Source of the DNA: Roseobacter weihaiensis
GTDB lineage: Bacteria > Pseudomonadota > Alphaproteobacteria > Rhodobacterales > Rhodobacteraceae
NCBI RefSeq assembly: GCF_020622345.1
Contig: NZ_JACNMO010000003.1
Coordinates: forward strand, 62,001 to 126,000
Direction of reading: 5' to 3'
DNA: 64,000 bases
In this document: positions 35,402 to 42,662 of the stretch, one piece after another
Numbering within the stretch: position 1 is the stretch's first letter
Layout of the letters: every line of letters starts with the position of its first letter
Made by a program: the position numbers and the translations under genes
The notes under the pieces: model-generated
Databases searched by the model: none
The model's input: only the letters and a program-made list of their open reading frames with translations
Told to the model about the DNA's origin: nothing

Positions 35402-35503
35402 AATCCAACAGCTCAGAAGCAGCGCAGAAAAGTCGACCCGATGTTCGCACATCTCAAACGCATCCTTGGTGTCGTGGTCACGCTATTCTTGGGACTCTTT
35501 TGA
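35402..35503 (+). pseudogene. Transposase C-terminal remnant (IS1182-like)
   Basis: The frame ends with QRRKVDPMFAHLKRILG, closely resembling the C-terminal region of IS1182/IS5-type DDE transposases (typically RKKVEMLFAHLKRIL). The catalytic part and the rest of the tail are missing, so this is a scar of an insertion element upstream of the agmatinase gene. Confidence 0.55.
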
Positions 35504-35598
35504 GCTGGCATTCGCTTTACTCATTTTTGGTAACGTTATTCATGAGGTAGAATAAAAATTACACATTACTCTCAGGTAGCACACATTCAGATCGGGGA

Positions 35599-35826
35599 GT
35601 GAACATTGCCTCCAAGATCTACGGCCATCGCCATTTCCCACCGGAAGAATGCAACTTTACCGTCGGCGAGGGCCTGCAAGCAGGCGATACGTATACGGAG
35701 GCTCCGCTACGCCCCCCTGATGGTGAAACGGTTCACTTGTCGGACTACCTGAACGACAAGCCATCAGTGCTGGAGACTGGCAGAATGACCTGCCCGATGT
35801 ATGCGCAAAGCGCAGGTTGTTGGTGA
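35599..35826 (+). pseudogene. Truncated thioredoxin-fold protein (peroxiredoxin/deiodinase-like) N-terminus
   Basis: 75 codons from a GTG. The segment LRPPDGETVHLSDYLNDK followed by PSVLETGRMTCPMYAQSAG has the strand-loop-Cys pattern of redoxin/iodothyronine-deiodinase-like proteins (LETGSxTCPxY). The frame then stops at once where about 100 further residues would be expected, and no continuation was found in the other frames. It is read as a decayed gene. Confidence 0.5.
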
Positions 35827-36002
35827 GTGCGTGGTGACTACCAGTCCGTTTTCAACCTGCGGCAAGATAACATCGCTCAGAGTTCAAATGAGCTTTTCTC
35901 ACATTTGAGGATCCAAGTGAGCGTCAGATACGTTGAGCTGTAATAATTTTGGCAAAGCAGGTCAGCGCGCGTTGAACCCGACCTAACCGGGCCGTCGCAT
36001 CA

Positions 36003-36183
36003 GCGCCGCAGGGATGCCCGATCAAGAGCAACATCAGCCCCGGAAGGGCGACGCGGAAAATCTATCACACGCCCTGGTCGCCCAACGACAGCAATACCAA
36101 GATCGACACCAAAAGGGCGAGCGCTGGTTCTGCGACGAAGGCGAGGCACGCCAGGCGGGATGGGTCGCGGTGGCTTCAAGGTA
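36003..36183 (+). pseudogene. C-terminal remnant of a thermonuclease-like protein, frameshifted
   Basis: One frame gives APQGCPIKSNISPG and KIYHTPWSPNDSNTKIDT. After a one-base shift near 36111 the next frame gives KGERWFCDEGEARQAGW and ends at a TAG at 36181-36183. Together these reproduce the conserved tail (C.IKGNIS..ERIYH.P....T.I....GERWFC.E.EA..AGW) found at the end of many alphaproteobacterial SNase-type nucleases. The catalytic domain is absent. Confidence 0.6.
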
Positions 36184-36523
36184 GAGAAGTGTAAAGGGCC
36201 GGTTTGAGCCCACTTCGACCGATGCTGCACATTGAACGAAGGGCCGCTATGATGAAATTAAGGGCAATATACTTAACAGAACTGGGAAAAGTAATCCATC
36301 GCGTGACCTGCCCCGCGAGGCTCCTTCGTACATAGCGCGAGTTTGCGGTTTTGAGATTCATATTCCTCGGCTTCGCTTTGGGCAAGCTCCGCATCTTTGG
36401 CACCTTGGCCAAGACCCGAATTACACCATCCAAACCAGTACCAACGAGGCCAGAGTGCTCACGGAGCCCGTCTCCGGCACGCCCAACTTCAGAGTCGTCT
36501 GCTTTAGCATGCTCCTCATTCAT
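36176..36523 (-). CDS. Small hypothetical protein
   Basis: 115 residues from the ATG at 36523, which overlaps the preceding membrane-protein stop by 8 bases. It is basic in the middle (VPKMRSLPKAKPRN) and has no recognised domain. The last 35 codons run across sequence that looks like older intergenic material, so the true gene may have been shorter. Base composition is AT-richer than the rest of the window. Confidence 0.35.
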   Translation of the reverse strand: MNEEHAKADDSEVGRAGDGLREHSGLVGTGLDGVIRVLAKVPKMRSLPKAKPRNMNLKTANSRYVRRSLAGQVTRWITFPSSVKYIALNFIIAALRSMCSIGRSGLKPALYTSLP

Positions 36524-37016
36524 GATCCGGTCCTTTCCAAACAAAGTAGCTATGGTAAAATCCAATAGATATAATGGGCGAAAAAACGACTGTTCCAACT
36601 GCGGCTGCAGGCCAGGCGCGTAGATGAGAATAGTGTTCGAACCAGAGAAATACTACCGCAGCAAGAACCCCCAATGCTGCAGAAAACACAGGCCAACAGG
36701 CGACCTTAAGCTCGAAGTCGTAAGGATGCTTGCGCTTTTCTTTTGGCGGCAAGCCACCCCGCCGTCTCATCTCCTTCCAGTAGGGCCAAAAAATTTGCCT
36801 GAGGTAGAGATCGAGAGGACAAAAGAAGGGTCCAATAATCAAGGCCGCAACCGCACGGTTATAGCCGACGGAAAAGACGGGAGGCTCTATCACATAGAGA
36901 TAATAGCAGAGCGATAGATGCATGATTGAATATGCTGCAGCCCAAAAAAGATAGCGGCGCTTGCTGGACAAGACTTGCGGCGACAATTCTTCATCGGGAA
37001 TATCAGAAAGTATCAA
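36516..37016 (-). CDS. Orphan integral membrane protein
   Basis: 166 residues with four hydrophobic segments: YLFWAAAYSIMHLSLCYYLYVI, AVAALIIGPFFCPLDLYL, VACWPVFSAALGVLAAVVFLWF and WPAAAVGTVVFSPIISIGFY. A charged cytoplasmic-type loop (KEMRRRGGLPPKEKRK) sits between segments two and three. Family not recognised. GC content is visibly lower than in neighbours, suggesting recent acquisition, and it sits amid gene remnants. Confidence 0.5.
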   Translation of the reverse strand: MILSDIPDEELSPQVLSSKRRYLFWAAAYSIMHLSLCYYLYVIEPPVFSVGYNRAVAALIIGPFFCPLDLYLRQIFWPYWKEMRRRGGLPPKEKRKHPYDFELKVACWPVFSAALGVLAAVVFLWFEHYSHLRAWPAAAVGTVVFSPIISIGFYHSYFVWKGPDHE

Positions 37017-37430
37017 TACTGCACTCGAAATATATGCAGAAGCTGATTTTGTACAAAAGAGCGTTGCTGTTTTTGGGTCGCATTTTCTGCTTCCATGATA
37101 GCACTCACTTCGGTCACGCGGCCAAATTTGAGCTTAGGACTGCTATAGGTTTTAATCAACGAAGAATAGGCAAGACCACAATAAGTGGGTCTTTTATGTG
37201 GGGATTACCTTGAACCAGGGGACCTTCCTAGAAAGCTCCCTTCATCCCGGACTGCCGCCAGTTAGCACAATGCGCCAATCTATAGACCTTGGGTGGAGTG
37301 GCCACCAAAAATTCCCCAATTAATTCAGTAATCGAGAATTTCGCACATCACTGAGGTTTAAAAGCCGTCGCGCAAATTATTAAACATGTGAAAGCAGACA
37401 CTGTTTGATCCATGGCGCATGACCGAAAGG
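37017..37430. other. AT-richer noncoding stretch
   Basis: About 400 bases upstream of the orphan membrane gene with no supportable gene. It may hold that gene's promoter. Confidence 0.3.
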
Positions 37431-37532
37431 TCTGAGCTTTGTGGCTGCTGGATTCGTGCCATCCGACGCCAAATCTGACGAAGAGGAAAGCGCGGGCGGT
37501 TTTCGGTGCTATGGGGATTGTGGCTCAGGGCT
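37431..37532 (+). repeat. Dispersed repeat, copy 1
   Basis: About 100 bases that match the reverse complement of 50914-51018 at roughly 80% or better by eye, including shared blocks TTTGTGGCTGCTGG, GAGGAAAGCG and GCTATGGGGATTG. It lies next to a pseudogene in both places. Confidence 0.65.
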
Positions 37533-37649
37533 TGAGCGATCGATGCGCCGGGTTGCAAATCCTATGACGTTGAGTAGCGCGAGGGGAAAGGCACATGGCT
37601 AAAAAACGCTTCGAGAACGCTGGGCACAGTTTCACAGTTCACCATGATC

Positions 37650-38360
37650 GCGACCGAAGGATCGCTGCTCGGCTCGACGAGTAGGAGAGAGAGAGACGAA
37701 ACCCGCGTTCAGTCCGGCGTGCAACAACACACTGTGCTTTGCGACAAAGATGCCGCGCGCAACATATACATCCGCCTCGTCTGGACCCCGCAAGGTCGAA
37801 TTCAATATGGCCAGCGGGTTCAAAAGTCGCTCGTCCTTAAGGTCGGCGTAATCGCGTTCGACACATCTTCGACCAAGAGTTGCAAGGCGCTCGTTCCACC
37901 ACCGGGATAGGATGGACGCGCATTCCCCCCTCGAGGGTGTCGATCAGGCCGGCCACTGGCTCGCCGCACCGATGTCCCCGGGAAACCGGGACCGGTGGTT
38001 CCGCTGGCGTGTGAAAACAACATGATAAGTATGACCCGATCCGCGTGGGGCCCGGCCAATTGCCAGCGTTTCGGTTGCGCATTTACGGGGCGGTCCAGTT
38101 CGAGCAGTCCGCGTCTGCGCGCGACAGCACCGCCAGGGCATTTGCCGTCCTGCTGATCGACGCAGCCCGGAAATAAATGTCCTCATGCACGGGTGCGCCA
38201 CCCGGTGTCACGTGGCCGAAGCGCCGCGACACCCCGATCTGCCCCGCCCTTCCGTGTGCGATCGCGTCGCGGCACTCCTTACATGATCGAAACAAGAGGT
38301 GAAGGTCTCGGGCCGTGATTTCATGGCTTGGCGTCTCCAATGCTGGTTTTGAGCAATGCA
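37650..38360 (-). pseudogene. Class C beta-lactamase-like serine hydrolase, frameshifted and decayed
   Basis: Successive segments appear in different minus-strand frames in the right order. First is HVTPGGAPVHEDIYFRAASISRTANALAVL, corresponding to the Ser-x-x-Lys region but with Arg for Lys. Then come RWQLAGPHADRVILIMLFSH, HPIPVVERAPCNSW, ALQLLVEDVSNA and NPLAILNST. The pattern is that of serine beta-lactamase/esterase proteins (FRAASISKTxNA..MLLSHTSG..YSGGG). Several frame changes and stop codons show it is not functional. Confidence 0.6.
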
Positions 38361-38525
38361 TTACGCCCGCAGCCGGTCTGCCCCAATGGTTCACAGCGGG
38401 CGGACTGTCCTCGCCTATCGGAGGAGCGGTTTTGCCGGTGCAATGGCCTTTTGGTGTCGAGCAACTTATCGTAACACTCCCCAAGTTTTTCTGAACCGGA
38501 ACAGAGCTCCTCTGTCTAGAAGGGA

Positions 38526-39305
38526 TTGCCTACAGTGCTATATTACACCATATCGGGGGCGCGTTCTGACAATCCGCTGCTGTTTTTGCACGCGGGCAAC
38601 TACTCTGGAACGATGTGGCACGACATCGCAGCGCGCGTGTCGAACCACCATTGCATCTTCGTCGACCTGCCAGGCCACGGTTACTCGCGCGAGATCGACT
38701 TGACCTCTCTGGACCAGGCAGCGGATGCAGTCGCTCGCGTCATCGAACAAGACTTCGGTGGCGGCCCTGTCAATCTCGTCGGACTCTCGTTCGGCGGCTA
38801 TGTCGGACTGATACTGATGGCGCGGCATCCACACCTGATCCGACGGTCGATGCTTAGCGGGATCCACCTCGGCGCGATACCGAATGCCAAGGCCATGAAC
38901 CTGGTCGCGGGACTGATGTCGCCATTGATCCGCCTCGGCTGGGTCCGCCGGAAACTTGCAGAACCTCTGGGCATCACAGACGCATCGATAATCGATCGCA
39001 CGGACGGTCGGGCAAACCTGACGCCCCGCACGATGCGTGCCGTTCTCCGGCTGGTATCGGTGTTCGATGTGCAGGATGAACTGCCCTCAATCGAAGTGCC
39101 GACCCTGATGATCGCCGGGGGCAACGAACATGCCACCATCATCGACTCGCTGCGGACATTCCAAGCGGCGATGCCAGCCTGCACGGCGCGCACGGTTCCG
39201 GGAATGGGACATGCCTGGTGCAACGAAGACCCGCAGCTTTTCGCGCAAACCCTGCAGATGTGGTGTGACGGCAGCGCGCTTTCGGACCGGCTGAATGCTG
39301 TCTAG
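38526..39305 (+). CDS. Alpha/beta hydrolase
   Basis: 259 residues. Oxyanion region LLFLHAGNYSGTMW, nucleophile elbow NLVGLSFGGYVGL with Ser, an Asp/Glu region near LMIAGGNEHATI and the C-terminal PGMGHAWCNEDPQ His. The start is either TTG 38526 or, better spaced from AGAAGGG, GTG 38535. It is the only intact recognised gene between the pseudogenes around it; no operon partner. Likely a small-molecule esterase or C-C hydrolase. Confidence 0.75.
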   Translation: MPTVLYYTISGARSDNPLLFLHAGNYSGTMWHDIAARVSNHHCIFVDLPGHGYSREIDLTSLDQAADAVARVIEQDFGGGPVNLVGLSFGGYVGLILMARHPHLIRRSMLSGIHLGAIPNAKAMNLVAGLMSPLIRLGWVRRKLAEPLGITDASIIDRTDGRANLTPRTMRAVLRLVSVFDVQDELPSIEVPTLMIAGGNEHATIIDSLRTFQAAMPACTARTVPGMGHAWCNEDPQLFAQTLQMWCDGSALSDRLNAV

Positions 39306-39726
39306 CCATGCCTCAAGGGTCTCGCGAAAGGAGATCGACCTGGCCCGGCCAAAGCGCATCGCAACGGCGCGCGCAGGTCACGTTTAGGGAAACTGGAAAA
39401 CTCATTCTCGAACACCTCGACGCGTTGGAGATCGACATTCCACAGGTCTTTGGCGCTTATGCGCACCGACGCTGACAGGGTAACGCAGTCTCAGCATCTC
39501 GGTCTTAATCCTCAAGGTAATGGTTGGCCAAGTGTCGGCCCGGCGTTTCGAGCAATCAGTTGATGCCCGACCTCGGCTTTGACCAGCAGCAAGACGACCA
39601 TTCCGAATCCTCGCTCTCAATAGGAAATTGAGAGCGGTTTTCAGTCGATTTGATCCGGCCGCACCGACCTATCTGTGACGCCGTGCGGCTGAGGCGTCAA
39701 GCCTTGCGTCAGTTTGCCATCCCATC
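39306..39726. other. Noncoding stretch between the hydrolase and an Fe-S gene remnant
   Basis: About 420 bases with no supportable gene or clear repeat; it is probably decayed coding sequence. Confidence 0.3.
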
Positions 39727-39840
39727 ATCAATGGCGTTGAAATCACCAAATCTGGTTGTGGCATTACTGCCTGTGGTGCGTGCACGGTTCGACTATCCTC
39801 AGCGTTCGTGCGTGGTCCCCGTCGGGTAAGAGAGTGTTTA
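39727..39840 (+). pseudogene. Fragment of a [2Fe-2S] small subunit of a molybdenum hydroxylase-type enzyme
   Basis: In frame from 39727 the sequence reads KSGCGITACGACTVRLSS, matching the cluster-binding motif GCGIxxCGACTV of CoxS/IorA/xanthine dehydrogenase small subunits. Nothing of the protein before or after it is preserved, so it is an isolated gene scar. Confidence 0.55.
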
Positions 39841-39855
39841 TAGCTCATCTTCCCC

Positions 39856-41070
39856 TCACGCGACGATCAGTGCGCCTTGGCTTTTCAGCGCCTTAATTTG
39901 ATCCTGCGAGTATCCATGCTCTGCCAGAATCTCTTGCCCGTGCTGGCCGAGGGTCGGGGCCGGGCGCACAACACCGCCGGGGGTTTCACTGAACTTTACC
40001 GGGAGCCCAATAGCCTTGACCGGGCCGGCAACAGGATGGTCGGTTTCCACAATCATGTCCCGCGCAAGGGCCTGCGGGTCGCGGTGCATCTGGCAAATGT
40101 CCATAACAGGTCCGGCTGGCAGACCGGCAGCGTCCATGCAGGCGATCCAGTCATCGGTATCGCGGTGCTCAAGGTGACTTTCGAGGATCGGCACAAGTGC
40201 TGCGAGGTTGTTCATCCGGTCGAGGTTGCTGCCAAATCGCGGGTCCTCGTCAAGCTCTGGCGCGTCGATCACGTCAAGCAGCCGCAGCCAATTGCGCTGG
40301 TTGGCAGCGCCAATATTGATCCAGCCGTCGCGGGTGCGAAAGGACTGGTAAGGCGCATTGAGCGGATGGGCCGACCCCATCGCCCCGGGTGCCTGTCCCG
40401 TGGCAAACGCGATGGCAGATTGCCAATAGGTCAGCGAAATGCCCGCCTCAAACAAAGAAGTGTCAACCATCTGTCCTTCGCCCGTTGCCTGCGCGCGCGA
40501 ATAGGCCGCGACACAGCCCAAGGCGGCGAGGAACCCCGCGGTTATGTCTGCAATCGGCGCACCCGGCTTGACAGGGGGCCGTCCCGGCCCTTCGCCCGTA
40601 ATCGACATCAAGCCCGACATCCCCTGAGCGATCAGGTCGAACCCGCCGCGTTCGGCGTAGGGCCCGGTTCGGCCAAACCCGGAGACGGCGCAATAGACCA
40701 GCTTTGGATTGCTTTTGCGCAAGGTTTCATAGCCAAGGCCAAGCCGCCCCATCGTGTCGTGGCGATAGTTCTCGATCACCACATCGGCGCTGTCGAGCAT
40801 CGTGCGGAGCACCGTGATGGCGTCCGGGTCCTTGAGGTTCAGCGCAATGCCCCGCTTGTTTCGGTTCATCATCATGAAGGCGGCGCTTTCGCCTTCGATA
40901 TCCGGCGGCAGGAAACGGCGGCTATCGTCGCCATCGGGTTTTTCCACCTTGGTGACGTCTGCGCCCATGTCGGCCAGCATCATGCCACAGGCCGGACCGG
41001 CCATGATATGCGCCAGTTCGATCACTTTCATCCCGGTCAAGGGGCCTTGTGGTTTCACGTGCCGCTCCAT
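39856..41070 (-). CDS. CaiB/BaiF (family III) CoA transferase
   Basis: 404 residues. The N-terminus (GPLTGMKVIELAHIMAGPACGMMLADMGADVTKVEKP) is diagnostic of the family, followed by NRNKRGIALNLKDP and VVIENYRHDTMGRLGLGYE, whose Asp may be the catalytic residue of the family. It moves CoA between carboxylic acids, for example succinyl-CoA to a hydroxyacid or dicarboxylate. It overlaps the enoyl-CoA hydratase end by 16 bases, so activation by CoA followed by hydration or cleavage is the likely sequence. Confidence 0.88.
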   Translation of the reverse strand: MERHVKPQGPLTGMKVIELAHIMAGPACGMMLADMGADVTKVEKPDGDDSRRFLPPDIEGESAAFMMMNRNKRGIALNLKDPDAITVLRTMLDSADVVIENYRHDTMGRLGLGYETLRKSNPKLVYCAVSGFGRTGPYAERGGFDLIAQGMSGLMSITGEGPGRPPVKPGAPIADITAGFLAALGCVAAYSRAQATGEGQMVDTSLFEAGISLTYWQSAIAFATGQAPGAMGSAHPLNAPYQSFRTRDGWINIGAANQRNWLRLLDVIDAPELDEDPRFGSNLDRMNNLAALVPILESHLEHRDTDDWIACMDAAGLPAGPVMDICQMHRDPQALARDMIVETDHPVAGPVKAIGLPVKFSETPGGVVRPAPTLGQHGQEILAEHGYSQDQIKALKSQGALIVA

Positions 41071-41831
41071 TCAGGTTTGGCTTTGGCAAGGAATGCCTCC
41101 AGACCGTGTTTGAAATCGTTGCTCATGTAGCACATGGCAATGAGGTCGCTGTCTTCGACCGCGAGGGCCTCTCGATTGCGTCGCATCGCCTCTTTTGTCG
41201 CGCGGAGCGTCAGCGGTGCCATGCCCGCCAGATGTTGTGCCAATGCGTCAGCGCGTTGCATCAAAGTTTTTTCGTCCGGCAACACCTCAGAGACCAATCC
41301 CCCAGCCAACGCTTCCTCCGCGCCCATGAGCCTTGCGGTAAAGATCATCTCGCGCACACGTCCTGCCCCGATCAACTCGCTCAGGCGGGCGAGATTTCCG
41401 GCATTCAGACAGTTGCCCAGGGTTCGGGCGATGGGAAAGCCAAATTTGAGCTGCGCACTGGCGATCCGGATATCACAAGCCGCAGCGATAGACGCGCCGC
41501 CACCGGTACAGGCCCCATTCACCGCCGCAACAGTCGGCACAGGGCACTGGTCCACCGCCCTCAGCACACGGGTGATCTCCTCCTCGTAATCTAAAGCATC
41601 CTGAGCTGTTTTGAACGCGCGAAACTGTGTCATGTCAGTGGCGGCTGCGAAGGCCTTGCCCCCCGCGCCGGCAAGGACCATCGCCCGGACCGAACCGTCC
41701 GTTGGAACACCGGCGCAAAGCTTGGCCAGTTCTTCGTACATCGCAAAGGTTAGCGCGTTGCGGGCCTCGGGCCGGTTGAAGGTGACCCAAAGCGTTTGGC
41801 CACGCAGGTGAGAGGTGATTTCGCTGGTCAT
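41055..41831 (-). CDS. Enoyl-CoA hydratase/isomerase family protein
   Basis: 258 residues from the ATG at 41831, which has GGAGGAA before it; the frame is open further upstream. Crotonase features: VTFNRPEARNALTFAMYEEL, the oxyanion loop GAGGKAFAAATDMTQF and AAVNGACTGGGASIAAACDIRIAS. Active-site Glu positions are not the canonical pair, so hydratase, isomerase or lyase activity cannot be told apart. It is coupled to the CoA transferase gene. Confidence 0.85.
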   Translation of the reverse strand: MTSEITSHLRGQTLWVTFNRPEARNALTFAMYEELAKLCAGVPTDGSVRAMVLAGAGGKAFAAATDMTQFRAFKTAQDALDYEEEITRVLRAVDQCPVPTVAAVNGACTGGGASIAAACDIRIASAQLKFGFPIARTLGNCLNAGNLARLSELIGAGRVREMIFTARLMGAEEALAGGLVSEVLPDEKTLMQRADALAQHLAGMAPLTLRATKEAMRRNREALAVEDSDLIAMCYMSNDFKHGLEAFLAKAKPEWSGT

Positions 41832-41969
41832 GGATCGTATTCCTCCAAAATCGGGTGCGGTAGGGTCATGCTCGGACCTCGCAATGAAAACTGAGTGGAT
41901 TGTTTTGCCTTGGGACACAGGACACGGATCCTGCGGGGTCGCCTGACGTCCAACCTTAAAATCGGGATG

Positions 41970-42653
41970 TCAGCTTTCGGCCATGTCACCCGGCGCAGGG
42001 TCGAGCGCCCGGATATGGGCCGCGTATTTGTTCATCATGTGAGTCTTCATGAGCTGACCCAAGCCGGTCGCGTCCCGGTCGCGCAGCTTCTCCATCATTT
42101 GCTCGTGTTCCTGGATCGCCTGCGCCCAGCGTTCATCTGACAGGTTGACCATGAAACGGGCACGGCGCACCCGCACGGCAAGCATGCGGTGGTGCGCTTC
42201 GAGGATTTCGTTCTGCGCCCCTTCAATCAGAGCGTTGTGAATATCCTGATTGGCTTTGAAATACACTTTTCGATCCCGCGAAATGAACGCTTTCACCATT
42301 GCATCATGCCGTTTCTCGATCCGCGCGATCCCCGCACCGCTGAGGTTCTGACACGCTAATTCACCTGCAAGCTGTTCCAGCACAGCGATAACAGGAAAGG
42401 TATTCTCAAGCTCCTCGCGCGTTACCTGCGCAACACGCGCGCCCCGATTTGCCTGCAGGACGACCAGACCCTCCGAGGCAAGCACCTTGAGGGCCTCGCG
42501 CAGTGGCGTCCGAGAGACGCCGAAGGCTTCGCACAGGTCTTTCTCGGGTACTTTCTCGCCCGGCTTCAGAGCGTCTTCGACCACGAGATTGCGCAGGCGT
42601 TCCACGAGCTCTTCGTGCAGGGTTGGGCGATTGATGCTTTTTGTCAGGTTCAT
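41970..42653 (-). CDS. GntR-family regulator (FadR/FCD subfamily)
   Basis: 227 residues. The winged helix (LHEELVERLRNLVVEDALKPGEKVPEKDLCEAFGVSRTPLREALKVLASEGLV) is followed by an all-helical FCD ligand domain with metal-binding His residues (DIHNALIEGAQ, HHRMLAVRVRRARF, MKTHMM). FCD regulators usually sense a hydroxyacid or dicarboxylate. It lies 9 bases after the flavoprotein gene in the same operon. The palindrome at 45601-45618 between the divergent operons is its likely target. Confidence 0.87.
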   Translation of the reverse strand: MNLTKSINRPTLHEELVERLRNLVVEDALKPGEKVPEKDLCEAFGVSRTPLREALKVLASEGLVVLQANRGARVAQVTREELENTFPVIAVLEQLAGELACQNLSGAGIARIEKRHDAMVKAFISRDRKVYFKANQDIHNALIEGAQNEILEAHHRMLAVRVRRARFMVNLSDERWAQAIQEHEQMMEKLRDRDATGLGQLMKTHMMNKYAAHIRALDPAPGDMAES

Positions 42654-42662
42654 ATGCGTATC

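Noticed and set aside
34745-35503. Plus-strand frame opposite agmatinase
   Set aside because: Most of it is antisense to agmatinase; only its last part, which resembles a transposase tail, is kept as a remnant.
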